Origin: Paragyromitra xinjiangensis
Lineage: Eukaryota; Ascomycota; Pezizomycetes; Pezizales; Discinaceae
DNA: 64,000 nt
Direction of reading: 5' to 3'
Assembly (NCBI GenBank): GCA_038503065.1
Contig: JBCAMK010000001.1
Location: forward strand, 1,302,001 to 1,366,000
The notes under the pieces are model-generated. The model was not told the DNA's origin. It ran no database searches and saw only the letters and a list, made by a program, of their open reading frames with translations. Below, in pieces: positions 1 to 10,997 of this stretch. Numbering within the stretch: the stretch's first letter is position 1; each line of letters starts with the position of its first letter. Position numbers and translations under genes: made by a program.

Positions 1-2220
1 TGTTTATCAAACTTCTTGGACACTCACTAATACCATTGTTGAAAGATCTCGAAAATGGGATTTTTCATGATGGTTGACAAGCCACCTGCTGCTGGCAAAA
101 GTTCTGCAAATTGGCGCCAAGTTTTGCCAAGGCGGTAAGCTTTGGGCAACAACATCTAATTTCTCCCCCAAAACTACATGTACCTCAAAGAAGGCCAGAA
201 AATATAGAATCATATTCCAAAGTATCACACCACTTTCTTGGTCAGTTAACAGGTGCTCATACCCCCTGGTTGTTGTGTTGTGTGGTGATGGAAAAAAGAC
301 GATCATTTTCGTTGCTATCTGCAGATTTGCAGAACTTTTGCCTCCTACTATAAAAGCAAATTGTGTAAATAGCACCGTGGCCATAAAATAGGGTTGGGCT
401 AGGCTGTATAGCGCTCTACATGCTCTAGGATTCTACGAAAACTTCCTTCAACAGATTTAAGCAGAATTTCACCAAATTATTTTTCCCTTCATGTATTTTT
501 CCTTTCTTGTTCAGGCCGAGACACTTACAGGTCTAACTGAGTTTAGCCACGAGAAGATTGGGGCGTCGCGACATACCTACTTCTCATTTCTACTTCTGAA
601 TCTCTGTGGAGGGAGGTAGATAGCTCCCGTGTCTAGGCTGGGGATAAATTCCGCTTCTGATTACATCAAAATGGCAGCTTTAAGAAGGTTTCATCGTTGC
701 AGCTAGCGTCATGTAGGCTAAATGTGACTACATGTAATTACGATGTTGAAAAGGTTGAAAACAGATCCGTCGTGCGCGCGTATAGTTTGTTTTAAACCTT
801 GGGTGAGGGGTGGCTTTGGGTTTTGGTGTTTGTTTTATGAAGATTTCCAAGTGTGGTTTAGTACTAGATAGTACGATCCTAACTAAGTAGGAGGAATCTA
901 TCCCTAGATCTAACTGCCCGGGTGATACTTAGCATCCTAAGATTTCAATGTGTACTACTCATTGCTTACCAATTTCTTACAAATTGCTGGACCATCTTTG
1001 CATTTTTCGGGCGATGAAACGATCTCATTCTATCCGACCATCTGCATGTAAGTATGTCAAAAGAGACCGTCTCAGATACCGATGAGGAGTCTCTGGCACC
1101 AGGAACTAGTGAGCAAAGTACGCAGTAGTTTTCTATCAAGGTGTAGAACTCCTGGCGCCAGACTCAGTTCTACATTCAAGCCGCAGGATTAAACCCTAGC
1201 CCTTGACACCAACGCCACGCACCAGCAGTTGGTGCCACACACCACTTTAGATTACCCGGACTAAAAAGAAATGATATATAGGGAGGCATCCACCCTCTTT
1301 TGGCACTTCCCTCTTGAAGAAAGACGCCACTCTTGATCCACGCGACGATACAGTTATGCGATAGCCATCACGACTACTCACTACACTCACCTCGGGTTTA
1401 GAGGTTAGTAGTTTAGCATTAGCGGTTAGGTTTAGTTGTTTAGGATTAGCTGACGAAGCGAAAGCGGAGACAGACAAGACTGACGGATACGGAAGTAGGA
1501 GTCATCTAGGCGAAGCGAGAGCGAAAACGGAAAGGAAGGATCCTCGGGTTAGAGGGTTAGTGGTTTAGCGAGGATGGAAGATCGTGAGATTTGGAGGCTG
1601 AGTGGTTAGACGTATGCGGAGGAGCGAAGCGAGGAGAGCTTGGTTAGGAGGATTAGAGGTTTAGTGACCGGTTTAGGGATTAGGGGTCAAAGTGAATCAA
1701 TTACCCGGGCGGAGGCGACAGCCAGAGGGAGTGGTGACTGGGTTAGCTAATACTTCGGTTGAAGCCGACTAGTAGTGAAAGGTGAGTATCGAATCTTGAC
1801 TATCCCTTACGCTGGTACTCCAATGCCGCCAACATTTATCCGAGGTTTCGGAGCGGAAGGGGTGGCTTATCTAGGGCAGATATTATTCCTCACTTAATGC
1901 CTAGGACTACCTATGTATTTCTCAGAAATTCATATTGTAGTCGAGAACCCAACAACATTAATCATCACACAGCCCCAAATACTGGTCATTATCTAGCCCC
2001 ACGAAAGTTGGCAGCATTACCACCGTAAGGGATAGCGCGAGGCTTTAGTTGAGAGCGTTGACTCATACATGGTTAGCACTCAAGAATGACACTGTGAAGT
2101 ATCTATTCAGGATTGTATTCGCTTGGCGACAGATAGCTATGCAACGGCGTTACACGAAGAAGAACGCCAAAAGGGTGAGTGTGTGTCTTACTAATAGTTT
2201 AGTTAGCATCCACTATATAT
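1..2220. other. Gene-free left flank, repeat-like
   Basis: No open frame here has a recognisable family or a convincing spliced extension. The 125-codon minus frame at 7-384 has no domain I know. Between about 1380 and 1700 the sequence is dominated by short GGTTAG, GGTTTAG and GGGTTAG units mixed with GCGAAGCGAG-type units, which looks like decayed repeat DNA. Around 1090-1180 two arms carrying CTGGCACCAG and CTGGCGCCAG face each other as a short imperfect hairpin. Nothing else is supported. Confidence 0.5.
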
Positions 2221-2229
2221 TTAATTAAT

Positions 2230-2649
2230 GAGCAAAAGTTCGATCTACCCTTGACGATTAGGATCTGGTTTAATCTATCCTTTGGGTTTAATCGCCCCCA
2301 AGACTCGCTCTTTTCTTTCTTATGTACCATGACCTACGTCCACATTTCTGGCTACTGTGACACCCCCCAGGCTATTTGGAGAAAGTACATACATTTTGCA
2401 TACCTGCCTGTGCCCCTGGCGCCCTCTGCTTGAGCGCAACAGCAGGGCTACCTCTTTTTGCTTGGCTGCTGTTAGGAGACACTCTTATATACAAGATCTT
2501 ATCGGAAAGGGACTGCTGATTTTTATGGATGACAGCCATGATGGGGATGAATTGTGTTGGGGAGGGATACAGTTTCATGGGGGTAGATTAAACCCAAAAG
2601 GTAGATTAAACCAGATCTTAATCGTCAAGGGTAGATCAAACTTTTGCTC
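2230..2649. mobile_element. 420-bp MITE with 9-bp target duplication (MULE-like)
   Basis: The ends, starting GAGCAAAAGTT, form terminal inverted repeats of about 70 bp with only a handful of mismatches (about 2230-2299 against 2580-2649). Both sides are flanked by the identical 9-mer TTAATTAAT (2221-2229 and 2650-2658). The element is too short to encode a transposase and its internal frames resemble no protein. Long TIRs with a 9-bp duplication are characteristic of Mutator-like elements, so I infer a non-autonomous MULE derivative. The target is AT-rich and palindromic, so part of the apparent duplication could be chance, but all nine bases match. Confidence 0.8.
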
Positions 2650-2658
2650 TTAATTAAT

Positions 2659-2818
2659 AGACGCCTTCACGGTCCACCTAGACACCCCCCTCACCCGGAC
2701 AACTAACGGGAATAGGAAAGTTTCTGGCGTTGCAACCAGCTTCTTTGCTGCTTAAGCAGGAATTCTCTACCAAATATTAACCAATCATCATCTGTCCGGG
2801 TAGACCGTGAAGGCGTCT
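2659..2818. mobile_element. 160-bp inverted-repeat element
   Basis: The arms start AGACGCCTTCACGGTC and extend about 26 bp with three mismatches (2659-2684 and 2793-2818). The left arm abuts the right target duplication of the neighbouring 420-bp element. No target duplication of its own is evident. It has no coding capacity. It could be a second MITE or part of a larger composite. Confidence 0.55.
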
Positions 2819-2859
2819 GCATCTATTCTATTATTTATATTATAGGAACGGGGGTACGG

Positions 2860-3216
2860 GGGCTTGCCCCTGTATAGGAGAGCGCCAACGAACGTTTACA
2901 GGAGATTAGTCATGTTATCTAATCGATCTTTACTCGTGATACGATTAGGTATTCAATGACACAGAGATTCTAATGAAGAGGGATGTCCTATTGGGTGAAC
3001 AAGACTCAAAGCAGTAATGTATGGCACCGCCACTTTGTTGATCAAGCCATTTATGGGAGTTTTCGGGCTATTGATGCTGTTTCTCACCATATTCACTCCA
3101 TATCTTGATTGGTTCGAATCTCTGTAATATTGAATAACCGATTGTATCACGAGTAGATCTACTATTTCTATTGGGCTTGCCCCTGTATATAGAAAGTGCA
3201 AGCGAACGTCACATGT
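2860..3216. repeat. Direct repeats enclosing an inverted-repeat element
   Basis: A block beginning GGGCTTGCCCCTGTATA and continuing through a GCGAACGT-like end occurs at about 2860-2902 and again at 3173-3216 in the same orientation. Between them lies an inverted repeat whose arms start TACTCGTGATAC (2931-2975 and about 3110-3155), roughly 45 bp each with scattered mismatches. GATCT lies close to both outer ends (2925-2929 and 3156-3160). I read this as a small element nested in, or flanked by, an older duplicated sequence. No gene is present. Confidence 0.55.
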
Positions 3217-3548
3217 ATATTAATCTGAGTCAGCAGTACGGTATACGGAGAGCATCCAGGCCTATCCTGGTGCCTGAAGAGAACAGAGAGAAATTCACAC
3301 ACATCCAACAAGTTGCTGTACCTTTCGAACTCTAGTACCCTAATGAGATTGTCTCCTTTGAAGCAATATGCACTCTATAGTTCTAGCGTTGATGAGATCG
3401 AGAGTTGTTTTGTGGTGAACACCTATGGTTAAACCCATGGGCCCACCCCGGAAACGATTGCGTGATCCAACATCAATATTTCGTTCAAATGTTCTCAGAT
3501 CACGCACCACACACCTCCAGCTCCACATACCAATATATATAAGGTGCC

Positions 3549-3595
3549 CACGTGATCGGTTAATGGTATATTAACCACCAATATATGATCACGTG
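3549..3595. promoter_or_regulatory. Paired CACGTGATC/GATCACGTG palindromes
   Basis: CACGTGATC (3549-3557) and GATCACGTG (3587-3595) face each other around an inner palindrome GGTTAAT/ATTAACC. Each outer half contains the core RTCACGTG, the known binding consensus of the yeast bHLH factor Cbf1, which acts on sulfur-assimilation genes. They sit about 375-420 bp upstream of the sulfonate-dioxygenase-like gene start. A regulatory role is inference from the motif and position. The hairpin could equally be a remnant of a small element. Confidence 0.4.
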
Positions 3596-3893
3596 AGTAC
3601 TTCACATCTCAACAACACGAGTACAGGTTTCGGTTCAAACGGCAAGCAGGTCCCATAAATTCTTATCATGGAATAGATTGTTGATAGGCGAAGTCCTAAA
3701 AATGTATCTAACTGGTTAGAAAAGTTCGCTTGGTCGAGGATCTGCTGATAGCCTGATAAAGGGTTGATTTTGGATTACAAGCACATCATGGCTTTATCAC
3801 ATCACGAAATCTTTCTGATGAGTAATTGGAAACTTGGGTAAATTGTATATGAAATCTAGCTACCGAGGAATATAAAGAGATGTGATCCTCCAT

Positions 3894-3900
3894 TATAAAA
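3894..3900 (+). promoter_or_regulatory. TATA box of the dioxygenase gene
   Basis: TATAAAA lies 70-76 bp upstream of the ATG at 3970, followed by a short leader ending in a CAACAATGG start context. A second, weaker TATAAAG occurs at 3871. Confidence 0.45.
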
Positions 3901-3969
3901 ACTCACACTCTCGCCGTTGGTTTACCAATTTCCCGAAGATCATTTCCTAGTGAACACTCACATTCAACA

Positions 3970-5412
3970 ATGGCACCTGCGGTAACTATCAAGAATTCCA
4001 AAGAGGCAGATCTTTCCGTGGGCCAATACAAGGAAGTTGGCTATGGTCCGGAGAGCTTCAATAAAGAGAACGAAATAAAGGGCATTGACAAGCATGCTCC
4101 GGCAACAGTATGTATTATCCAGCTTTAAATATGACCTACACATGATCTTCTGGTTTAATGGTTTTTATTACCTAGTATCCACATTACCTCCCTACTTGGG
4201 AAGGTGATAAAAGGTAAATTGTCTCTAGCGCGTTGATTAGATAATTGGGCTAATAATCACATTCTTTCTCTTAGTTATGGACCTCTGGAACCCTTTGGGC
4301 ACATCGAACATGGGAAAGACGCCGACCCAAAACTACCGAACCTTTTGCCTAATGGCAAGGTGGATGTTTCTCACATTTCCCCTAAGTTTGGCTCCGAAGT
4401 TCGCGGTATTCAGCTTAGCGCTCTCACCAACGCAGGTAAAGACGAGCTTGCGCTTTTCGTTGCCCAGCGTGGCGTGGTAGCGTTTAGAGACCAGGACTTC
4501 GCGGACATTCCAATTGAGAAGGCCTTGGAATTTGGCGGTTATTTCGGGAGACATCATATTCACCCTACCTCTGGTCAGCCAAAGGGGTTTCCTGAAATTC
4601 ACTTGGTCCACCGGGGTGCCGGAGACCCCTCGGGAAGCGGTATACTTGAGACTCGTACAAGCAGCGTGGCATGGCATTCAGATGTTACATATGAAAATCA
4701 GGTACGAATACTACCTAGGAGAATTCCGGACTCTTTCTCTGACGCATCCCCCACAGCCTCCCGGAACTACATTCCTGTATGCTCTTGATATTCCCAAACT
4801 CCACGATAAGTATTCAGGTGGAGACACAGCATTTGTTTCACAAGTGGAAGCATACAACAGACTCAGTGAACCTTTTCGCAAGCGTCTCGAAGGACTGACG
4901 GCAGTCCATTCAGCTCATGAACAAGCTGAGTTCTCTAGGAAACGCGGAGGAATTGTCAGAAGGGAGCCGGTGACTTCTGAGCATCCAGTTATTAGGACTC
5001 ACCCGGTATGTCTCCCACAGCTAAGGATACCAGCCTCCACTGACAATCTATTTTTACCCTGATTTAAGGCTACGGGAAAGAAAGCACTTTATGTCAACCC
5101 TCAATGTGATTCCTTTAGCCTCCTCAAGAGTACCTAAATGTGACTCTACTGACCATTCCAATTACAGTCACTCGTTATATTGTCGGGTATAAGAAGGAAG
5201 AAAGTGACGCATTGCTTAAATTCCTTTATGACCACATCGCCTATGGAGTGGACTTCCAAGTTAGGGTGAAATGGGAACCTCGCACCGTTGTTGTATGGGA
5301 CAATCGCGTCACAGCACACTCTGCTCTTTTGGATTGGGATACTGGCGAGAGACGCCACTTGGCTAGGATTACGCCGCAAGCTGAAAGACCCTTCGAGGTT
5401 TGTGTTTCCTGA
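3970..5412 (+). CDS. TauD/JLP1-type alpha-ketoglutarate dioxygenase
   Basis: Six exons join in phase to 377 residues: 3970-4107, 4176-4213, 4275-4701, 4757-5005, 5069-5105 and 5168-5412. The protein matches the fungal TauD/TfdA family (Fe(II)/2-oxoglutarate-dependent sulfonate or taurine dioxygenases). These release sulfite from organosulfonates as a sulfur source in the cytosol. The iron triad is visible: H193 and D195 in WHSDVTYE, and H347 in RVTAHSALLDW, followed by the arginine-rich RRHLARITPQ segment that binds 2-oxoglutarate. The length is normal for the family. The start has a good context and a TATA box. The exact substrate cannot be read from sequence, because paralogues in this family differ. 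Two introns are single-sided guesses (donors GTAAAT and GTGATT), but phase and family alignment agree. Confidence 0.9.
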
Positions 5413-6045
5413 ACACAATTCCTAGATACTTCCAACTGACTTGGGATATTAGGGTTAAAAATTCGTTTCGCAAATTGTGCGATTTGTTAGTCGTGGATCT
5501 TGGGTACATGTATGTCCTTTGCTAGCTAATCATCTGGCCGCCACCAAAACATAGTAAATAAAAGAAGTTATGTTTCCTTAAAATTACCTCCAAATAATCA
5601 CTCGTAAACTTCTGTTGCTCTTTTCTTTGTGAGGATCGATATCTGCGACTCTACTCTAGAAAGCCTCACGGGCTATGCTACGCAGTGCATCAATAAGCCC
5701 CAAAATATGTCACGGAGGGTAAGAGCCAACAAACCCAAGGGAAAGAAAGCCACATATTAGAAAGCCATATCTCTAAGAAGGCATTGAAAACCTTCTCCTA
5801 CCTGCCTCTATAATTCACAATTTCCTTACCCCTCTTTCTATTGCTGCATAGCCCATATACATAAAACTAGCTCTTTAGATATTAAGGTATACTCCTAAGT
5901 AGATGACCAATTAATATCAGTTGCGAAGACACAACCCCATATTTGCTACAATGATATCCCATCCGCCAATTAACTCCTTGCTTCTTTACTCACCTGAAGC
6001 CATAGCTAGACAACACGCATAACTTTCTCCTTTCGTTCAGTTCAC
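5413..6045. other. Convergent 3' intergenic region
   Basis: This lies between the 3' ends of the dioxygenase (+) and the MATE gene (-). It is AT-rich, with no supported coding frame, and presumably holds both 3' UTRs. Confidence 0.6.
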
Positions 6046-8243
6046 TCAAGCCGTTGAGATCATCGCCTTCGCATCAGCCACAACTTTCGTCCAATCTGTC
6101 TTCAATACAATTGCGGTCTGCAAAATCGATACAAACAGTAATGCAATCGCCACACCCGACCACAATCCAAGCAACTCCCATTTAAACACGAAGGCGGCTG
6201 TTGCGGAGAAAGGGATTGCGATGACGTAGTAGGCAACGATGCTGATGTAGGAACCTATGTGCTGTCGGCCTATAATCATGAACGCAACTAGTTAGAGCAC
6301 TAAACCCAGGACCCTGTAGGAAGCGGGGGAGAAGCAGTCGGTATACCTTGCCCCCGCAACAGTCCACCACCCATACACGCAAACGAATCCACACACTGGA
6401 ACAGTGCCGTCAATGGCATAACTTGCACAACATACTCAATAACCTTCGGATCATTTGTGAACAACAAAACAAAATAGCTTTTAGCACCCGCCAACAGGCA
6501 AAAATTAAATAAGCCTATAAACCCTGCTGCTATGAGCCCCGTATTCGCTGTAACCTTCGCCGCATCTCCGAGGGTTGCGCCGAGAAAGTTGGCAACTCGG
6601 GTCGAACTCGCGATAGATAAGGCGAAAGAAAGCTGGAACGTTATGCTGGTGGCGGTGACAAGGACGGATTGTGCAGCGAGGTGGGCTGTGCCAAAATAGG
6701 AGGAGAAAAGCGTAAGCATTTCGAACGCAAGAAATTCGGCTTCGACTATTACGAGGCCAGGGAGGGAGAGCTTGATCTGCATTAGGAGAATAATAGCCAC
6801 GTTAGCCTCTACCCAACAAATTAAGAGAGAATAAAACACTAGGATAGAAATATAAACATGCCATGGGCCACCAATTTTCAAACCCTCGTTTAGTAAATCC
6901 ACCCCAACACTCGTATCCATCGATAAATCGCACATACAAGAATAGTAGCAATGGCATTAACCAATCCATAATGACTACTGCTGTTGGTGCGCCAGAAAAG
7001 CCAAAGCCAAATCTCGGATGCTAATCTCAATGTCAGTCATCACCCAAATCAAAAAGGATCTCGGAAGCAAACCCAAACCAGCACATAATTCAGCACCGCA
7101 TTTAGAGGTGCGCAAATCAGCAGCACGTAAGTGCTAGCCGTAAAAATCCCTTGTGACTGCACGAACCTTTTTCCTGCCTCGAAAAGTGCATACCCTGGGG
7201 CTCCGAAAGTAAGAATTCGAAGATACTGTCCAGCCAACACAGCTAGTTCAGCTTCAGGGATAATGGCCATTAGGATCTCCTCTGAGAACATCCAAACGAT
7301 CACAATAGGGATCGTGACCACTCCGAGAAAAAGTGACATTCGCTGCAAATGAAGGCCCACAAGAGTTTTGTTTCCGGACCCATATGCCTGTGCGCAGAGA
7401 GTATCTAGAGATGTACTCAAGCCTTCCCATTTCGTTAGTACGCGTGGACTTTATGCTGAGAAACCATTCTTGACCTAACTCCAATTCATGGGTATTGGGG
7501 ACGGGAGGACGGCATGATTCTCAGTACACAATCTACCCGCCAAAAAAAATAGTACCTTGGTAAATAGCATAACCCGTAATGTTCGCCGTCATGCTAGCTA
7601 GGGTGACAGCTGCCAGTTCATTTTTACCCAAATTTCCAGCCGAAAACAAAGATGCAAATGTTAAGCTGTATTGCAGCAAAAACGTGACATATAGCGGTGC
7701 CGCATACTTCACAAGTACTTTCGCCTCTTTTTTATATGTCGTGTGCACCAACCCACTTGTCACTGCTTTATCCCATTTCGGTGCGAGAGTAGCCTCTTCA
7801 TATTCGGAATTGCATACGCTATTCTGTCCGTCGTTCCTAGGCGATGGGGCCTCATATTGTCTGTGAGGTCTTAGAGTGCCATAGTCTGGCGGGATTATAT
7901 GGTTATCCTTCAACAGTTCTTGTTCCTCTTCCCTCACTATGTCTATTTCGGACGGGTTCAAGAAGTTGACCCCTGTGGGTACTGGAGATGAGGCGAGAAG
8001 TGTCGGACGAGAGCTACCAAATGTGAATGAAGGGCGTCGATAACTTCCTGCAAGCGATAGACGGCGGGAGTCAAGATTTCGTGAGAGGAGCGGCGTTTCA
8101 TGGTCAATATCAGCATCTTCCACGGCAGTAGCTATGGTAGCCTCGTCCTCGAGCGGTGAGGCGAGAAGAGAGTTTCTATGATAACCCCAGGGAGATGAGG
8201 GGCCGCAAGACCGTCCATCCTTGGCGGGGTTGTCTGGAGACAT
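6046..8243 (-). CDS. MATE-family multidrug/toxin extrusion transporter
   Basis: Five exons on the minus strand (8243-7556, 7422-7073, 7020-6862, 6776-6347, 6269-6046) give 616 residues. The first roughly 180 residues are polar and Ser/Pro-rich, a cytosolic extension typical of fungal MATE proteins. The rest is hydrophobic, with the membrane segments and loops of the MatE fold, including GSGNKTLVGLHLQRM, LAAQSVL and the late GGLLRGQGRQHIGSY block. Members (for example yeast ERC1) export organic cations or metabolites by H+ or Na+ antiport. The third intron (6861-6777) needs a GC donor (ATG|GCATGT), because nearby GT donors break the frame. The substrate is unknown. It is divergent from the DUF202 gene. 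Confidence 0.92.
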
Positions 8244-9182
8244 GATAATAGTGGCTAAGATTCAGGATCCGCTAAAACCCTTCTGTTGAACTTCTGGTCG
8301 TAATCCAGCTCTTCCCTGATTGATATTCAACCCTATTCGCACATCATATGTAAGTAATCTGCATGAGCAAAGTACCGGGAAGTGTGAGAGAATTGCTGCA
8401 TCGGGGGAAACACGCATGTTAGACAGTATCGGGTGGTATATACCCTATGGAGAAGCGGTGTAGTGACCAGTTCGGAGGGCGAGTACAAAGAGTAGTACCA
8501 AATTTTTATTTCACGCAACACAACTAAAAACGCAGGAGTATCAGACACAATCTGAAATAAGGCTGTCCACAAGTTTTTCCGGTTGCGACATGAAATATTG
8601 GTTTTGGGCTTCACTTACCTGCGGTTCGATAATAGTGATCGGGGTAAGTAAGTGATGTCTCTCGAGGTTATCCTCACCGTTCAGCAGGGAGATACGATTG
8701 AGACAATGTCTCGCTTTGGGGAGGGTCTCCGAATAGAAAGTGGATTGACCGGTAATCGATTGCCGACATGATTTGGACTTGGGAAGACGGGCCCACAAAC
8801 CTGCTAGAGCTTTCCCTTCAAACTTTTCTGGATGTGGCTCACTGCATGTAGTCTCGGCATCAGGCCTAACACGTGGGTTACTTGTGCCGGGTTTATTTTT
8901 TGCCAAATCCTTGTTTGTGAAGAATTACGTCTTGATATGGAAGAGTGTCGGTACGTAACACCCTGATAGGGATCTGAAGTATTTTCTTGAGCCTCATCTA
9001 CCCATGCGTCACTCGGTCTTGTGCGGTCATAAGCGAGAAGCTACGCAGAGCTTCGGGTCGCCATCAGTCGCCACCAGTTAAAAACCAAGGTCCGGTATCG
9101 AGAGACTCGTCGACATCAATTCATCGAGAGTTCCCTGAGTTCACCACAATGTCTAAATGCATCCCCAGACCAGTGTTTGTCA
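8244..9182. promoter_or_regulatory. Divergent intergenic region, MATE/DUF202
   Basis: About 940 bp lie between the two start codons. The 121-codon minus frame at 8541-8906 has no known domain and I do not call it. The region contains the 14-codon upstream ORF of the DUF202 gene at its right end. Confidence 0.4.
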
Positions 9183-9190
9183 ATGAGTGA
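9149..9190 (+). other. Upstream ORF overlapping the DUF202 start
   Basis: An ATG at 9149 opens a 13-residue frame whose TGA (9188-9190) overlaps the main start codon region (ATG at 9183) in a different frame. If this lies in the mature leader, initiation at 9183 would need leaky scanning or reinitiation. The transcript start is unknown, so the role is inference. Confidence 0.35.
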
Positions 9191-10130
9191 GTACAGCCCT
9201 ATATACGGAAACGCAGTTGGAATTCAAATGGCGGTTGCCGGCGCTGACAGTACCTTGCTTCCCTCCAGGCTCGATTCCAATGGCCCGCTGATCCTCGCAT
9301 CCCCCTTCGTCTCCTCTCTTTTGTTCCAAAACGATGCCAGCGATGCCCGCGATCATTGTGCGAACGAGAGAAGTATGCAATCCTCTTCCTCAGGCTTTCT
9401 TCAGCCCTCTTAGCTGCTTAACCTTGAACTTCACCCACTCTTACAAGTCAAGCGAGACACCATGACCCCTCAATCGCTCACAATTATGAACCAGACTTCC
9501 TCTCTTGGCTGCGGCTCTCAATGTACCTCTGCATTGTCTCTGTCGCCATTGTTATTTCGTTCCATTTCAAGAGCCAACCTACACGGCTGGAGAGGGATAT
9601 GAGCTTACCACTCGGATTGATCTTTTGGATACTGAGCCTTGCGTGCTTGTTCGCTGGACTGGCGAATTATCTCAAGACGTGTGTTTTCCCCAAAATTTTC
9701 CCCTCAAATGTCTTACATCTTGTGTGACCACCACACAAAGTTTCCGGGCTGCTCGCCCAAGCGCTGAGATTGCCCACCTGAATTCCCACACCCCGTAAAC
9801 ATTCACTAATATATCGGTGAACACTACAGTATTCGACTGTATAGCAAAAAGCGCGCGCTTGTACAGAGCGGTCCCAAGACTCAAGCCGTAAATCCCCCCT
9901 CCTTAACCGCCATCAGATCCACATTCCCCCAAAACTCTAGCGTTTCGATAGAACCCCCTTACCACACCACTTCAATCCGAGCCCAAACATAATCACTACT
10001 CTACGATAAGCAATAATTTCTAACGCAGTTTGCTATCGATTAGACACTTGCGATCATCACCATCGCCATAATCGCGACTTGCCTCCTCTTCCTTGGAACC
10101 AACGCCCACACAGGCAGCAATAAAAACTAA
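9183..10130 (+). CDS. DUF202 small membrane protein
   Basis: Exons 9183-9372, 9495-9678, 9830-9887 and 10044-10130 join to 172 residues. After a variable, probably disordered N-terminus comes the DUF202 signature: ARDHCANERNFLSWLRLS, a first membrane helix rich in Ile and Val, a second (GLIFWILSLACLFAGLANYL), the basic YSKKRALVQSGPKTQ linker, and a last helix (LAIITIAIIATCLLFL). DUF202 also occurs at the membrane end of vacuolar VTC proteins, but a stand-alone protein like this has no assigned function. The start is ATG 9183, because the frame is closed just upstream. The 3' UTR carries a short (CAG)5 tract at 10178-10192. Confidence 0.85.
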
Positions 10131-10997
10131 CCCATGGTCCAACCTTAACGGGCAACATCGAAAGAAAAGAAAAAAAACAGCAGCAGCAGCAGCTTATACG
10201 AGTACTCTCATGATACTTTCCTTCCCCAGCGCGCGGAGCATATTGGATTTCTTTAAATCAAAATTGGCGTATATCCTTTCTCTTTTTCTCCCTCTTTTTT
10301 TCTTTTTCTCACAATTTTGTAACGTGCAATGAGCAAAATACAAGCAAAATCTTCGATTATTCATAGCTACTATTTCATGACCAAACCTGCGGAACCTCGT
10401 TATAATATTTGAGCGCAGAGACACCCTAGAATAAGCTGTTGTCAAAGTTGGATTCTTACTCTAGGGCAAGCTCGGAGCCTGATAAATCGTGTATCCAACA
10501 CCACGCTTAACAAAGTTAGAGACCGCCTTTTGCTTGTGTCGATTACATCATCTGATATAGGATTTGTAGCATCGCCATGTATTAACTTTCAAAACTTCAA
10601 CCCCCATCACAACTCTTCTCCGTCTATGATAAGTATTCCACGGCGATCTTCCCTAGCTCAGTTTGGAAAATGAATCGTATCATTACATAGTTCTTAAAGT
10701 TATAGCGAACCTAAAGTTGCAGCAAGAACTCTAGTGTTAAAGAGACCAAAACCGGACGCAACCCCTGAGGCCAAAAGCTAGCCCAGTAGATAAGGACTGT
10801 GCTATTCACATAGACCCCTAGTTGAGTATAGAAATATGCGACAGAATGCCATGCCAAATTATGGTGTACCAATCGATGCCACCTTCCTCCAAATCCAATC
10901 CCCAGTTTATCGTCTGTTGTAAAATAATATATGGTGTAGTGACAAAAAAACAAAGTCGAAAATAAAACCCGCAAACAAAAACCCTGAGAAAACCGTT
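10131..10997. other. Convergent 3' region, DUF202/PEX12
   Basis: This is gene-free and AT-rich, with a (CAG)5 tract and pyrimidine-rich runs near 10270-10310. No supported coding frame. Confidence 0.5.

Noticed and set aside
7..384. 125-codon minus frame at the left edge
   Set aside because: Overlaps two plus frames of similar length, and I see no domain or start context that favours it.
3105..3125. tRNA suggested by GGTTCGAATC
   Set aside because: The B-box-like string lies in an inverted-repeat arm, and no A box or cloverleaf can be formed upstream.
8541..8906. 121-codon minus frame upstream of the MATE gene
   Set aside because: It does not extend the MATE N-terminus and shows no family features.
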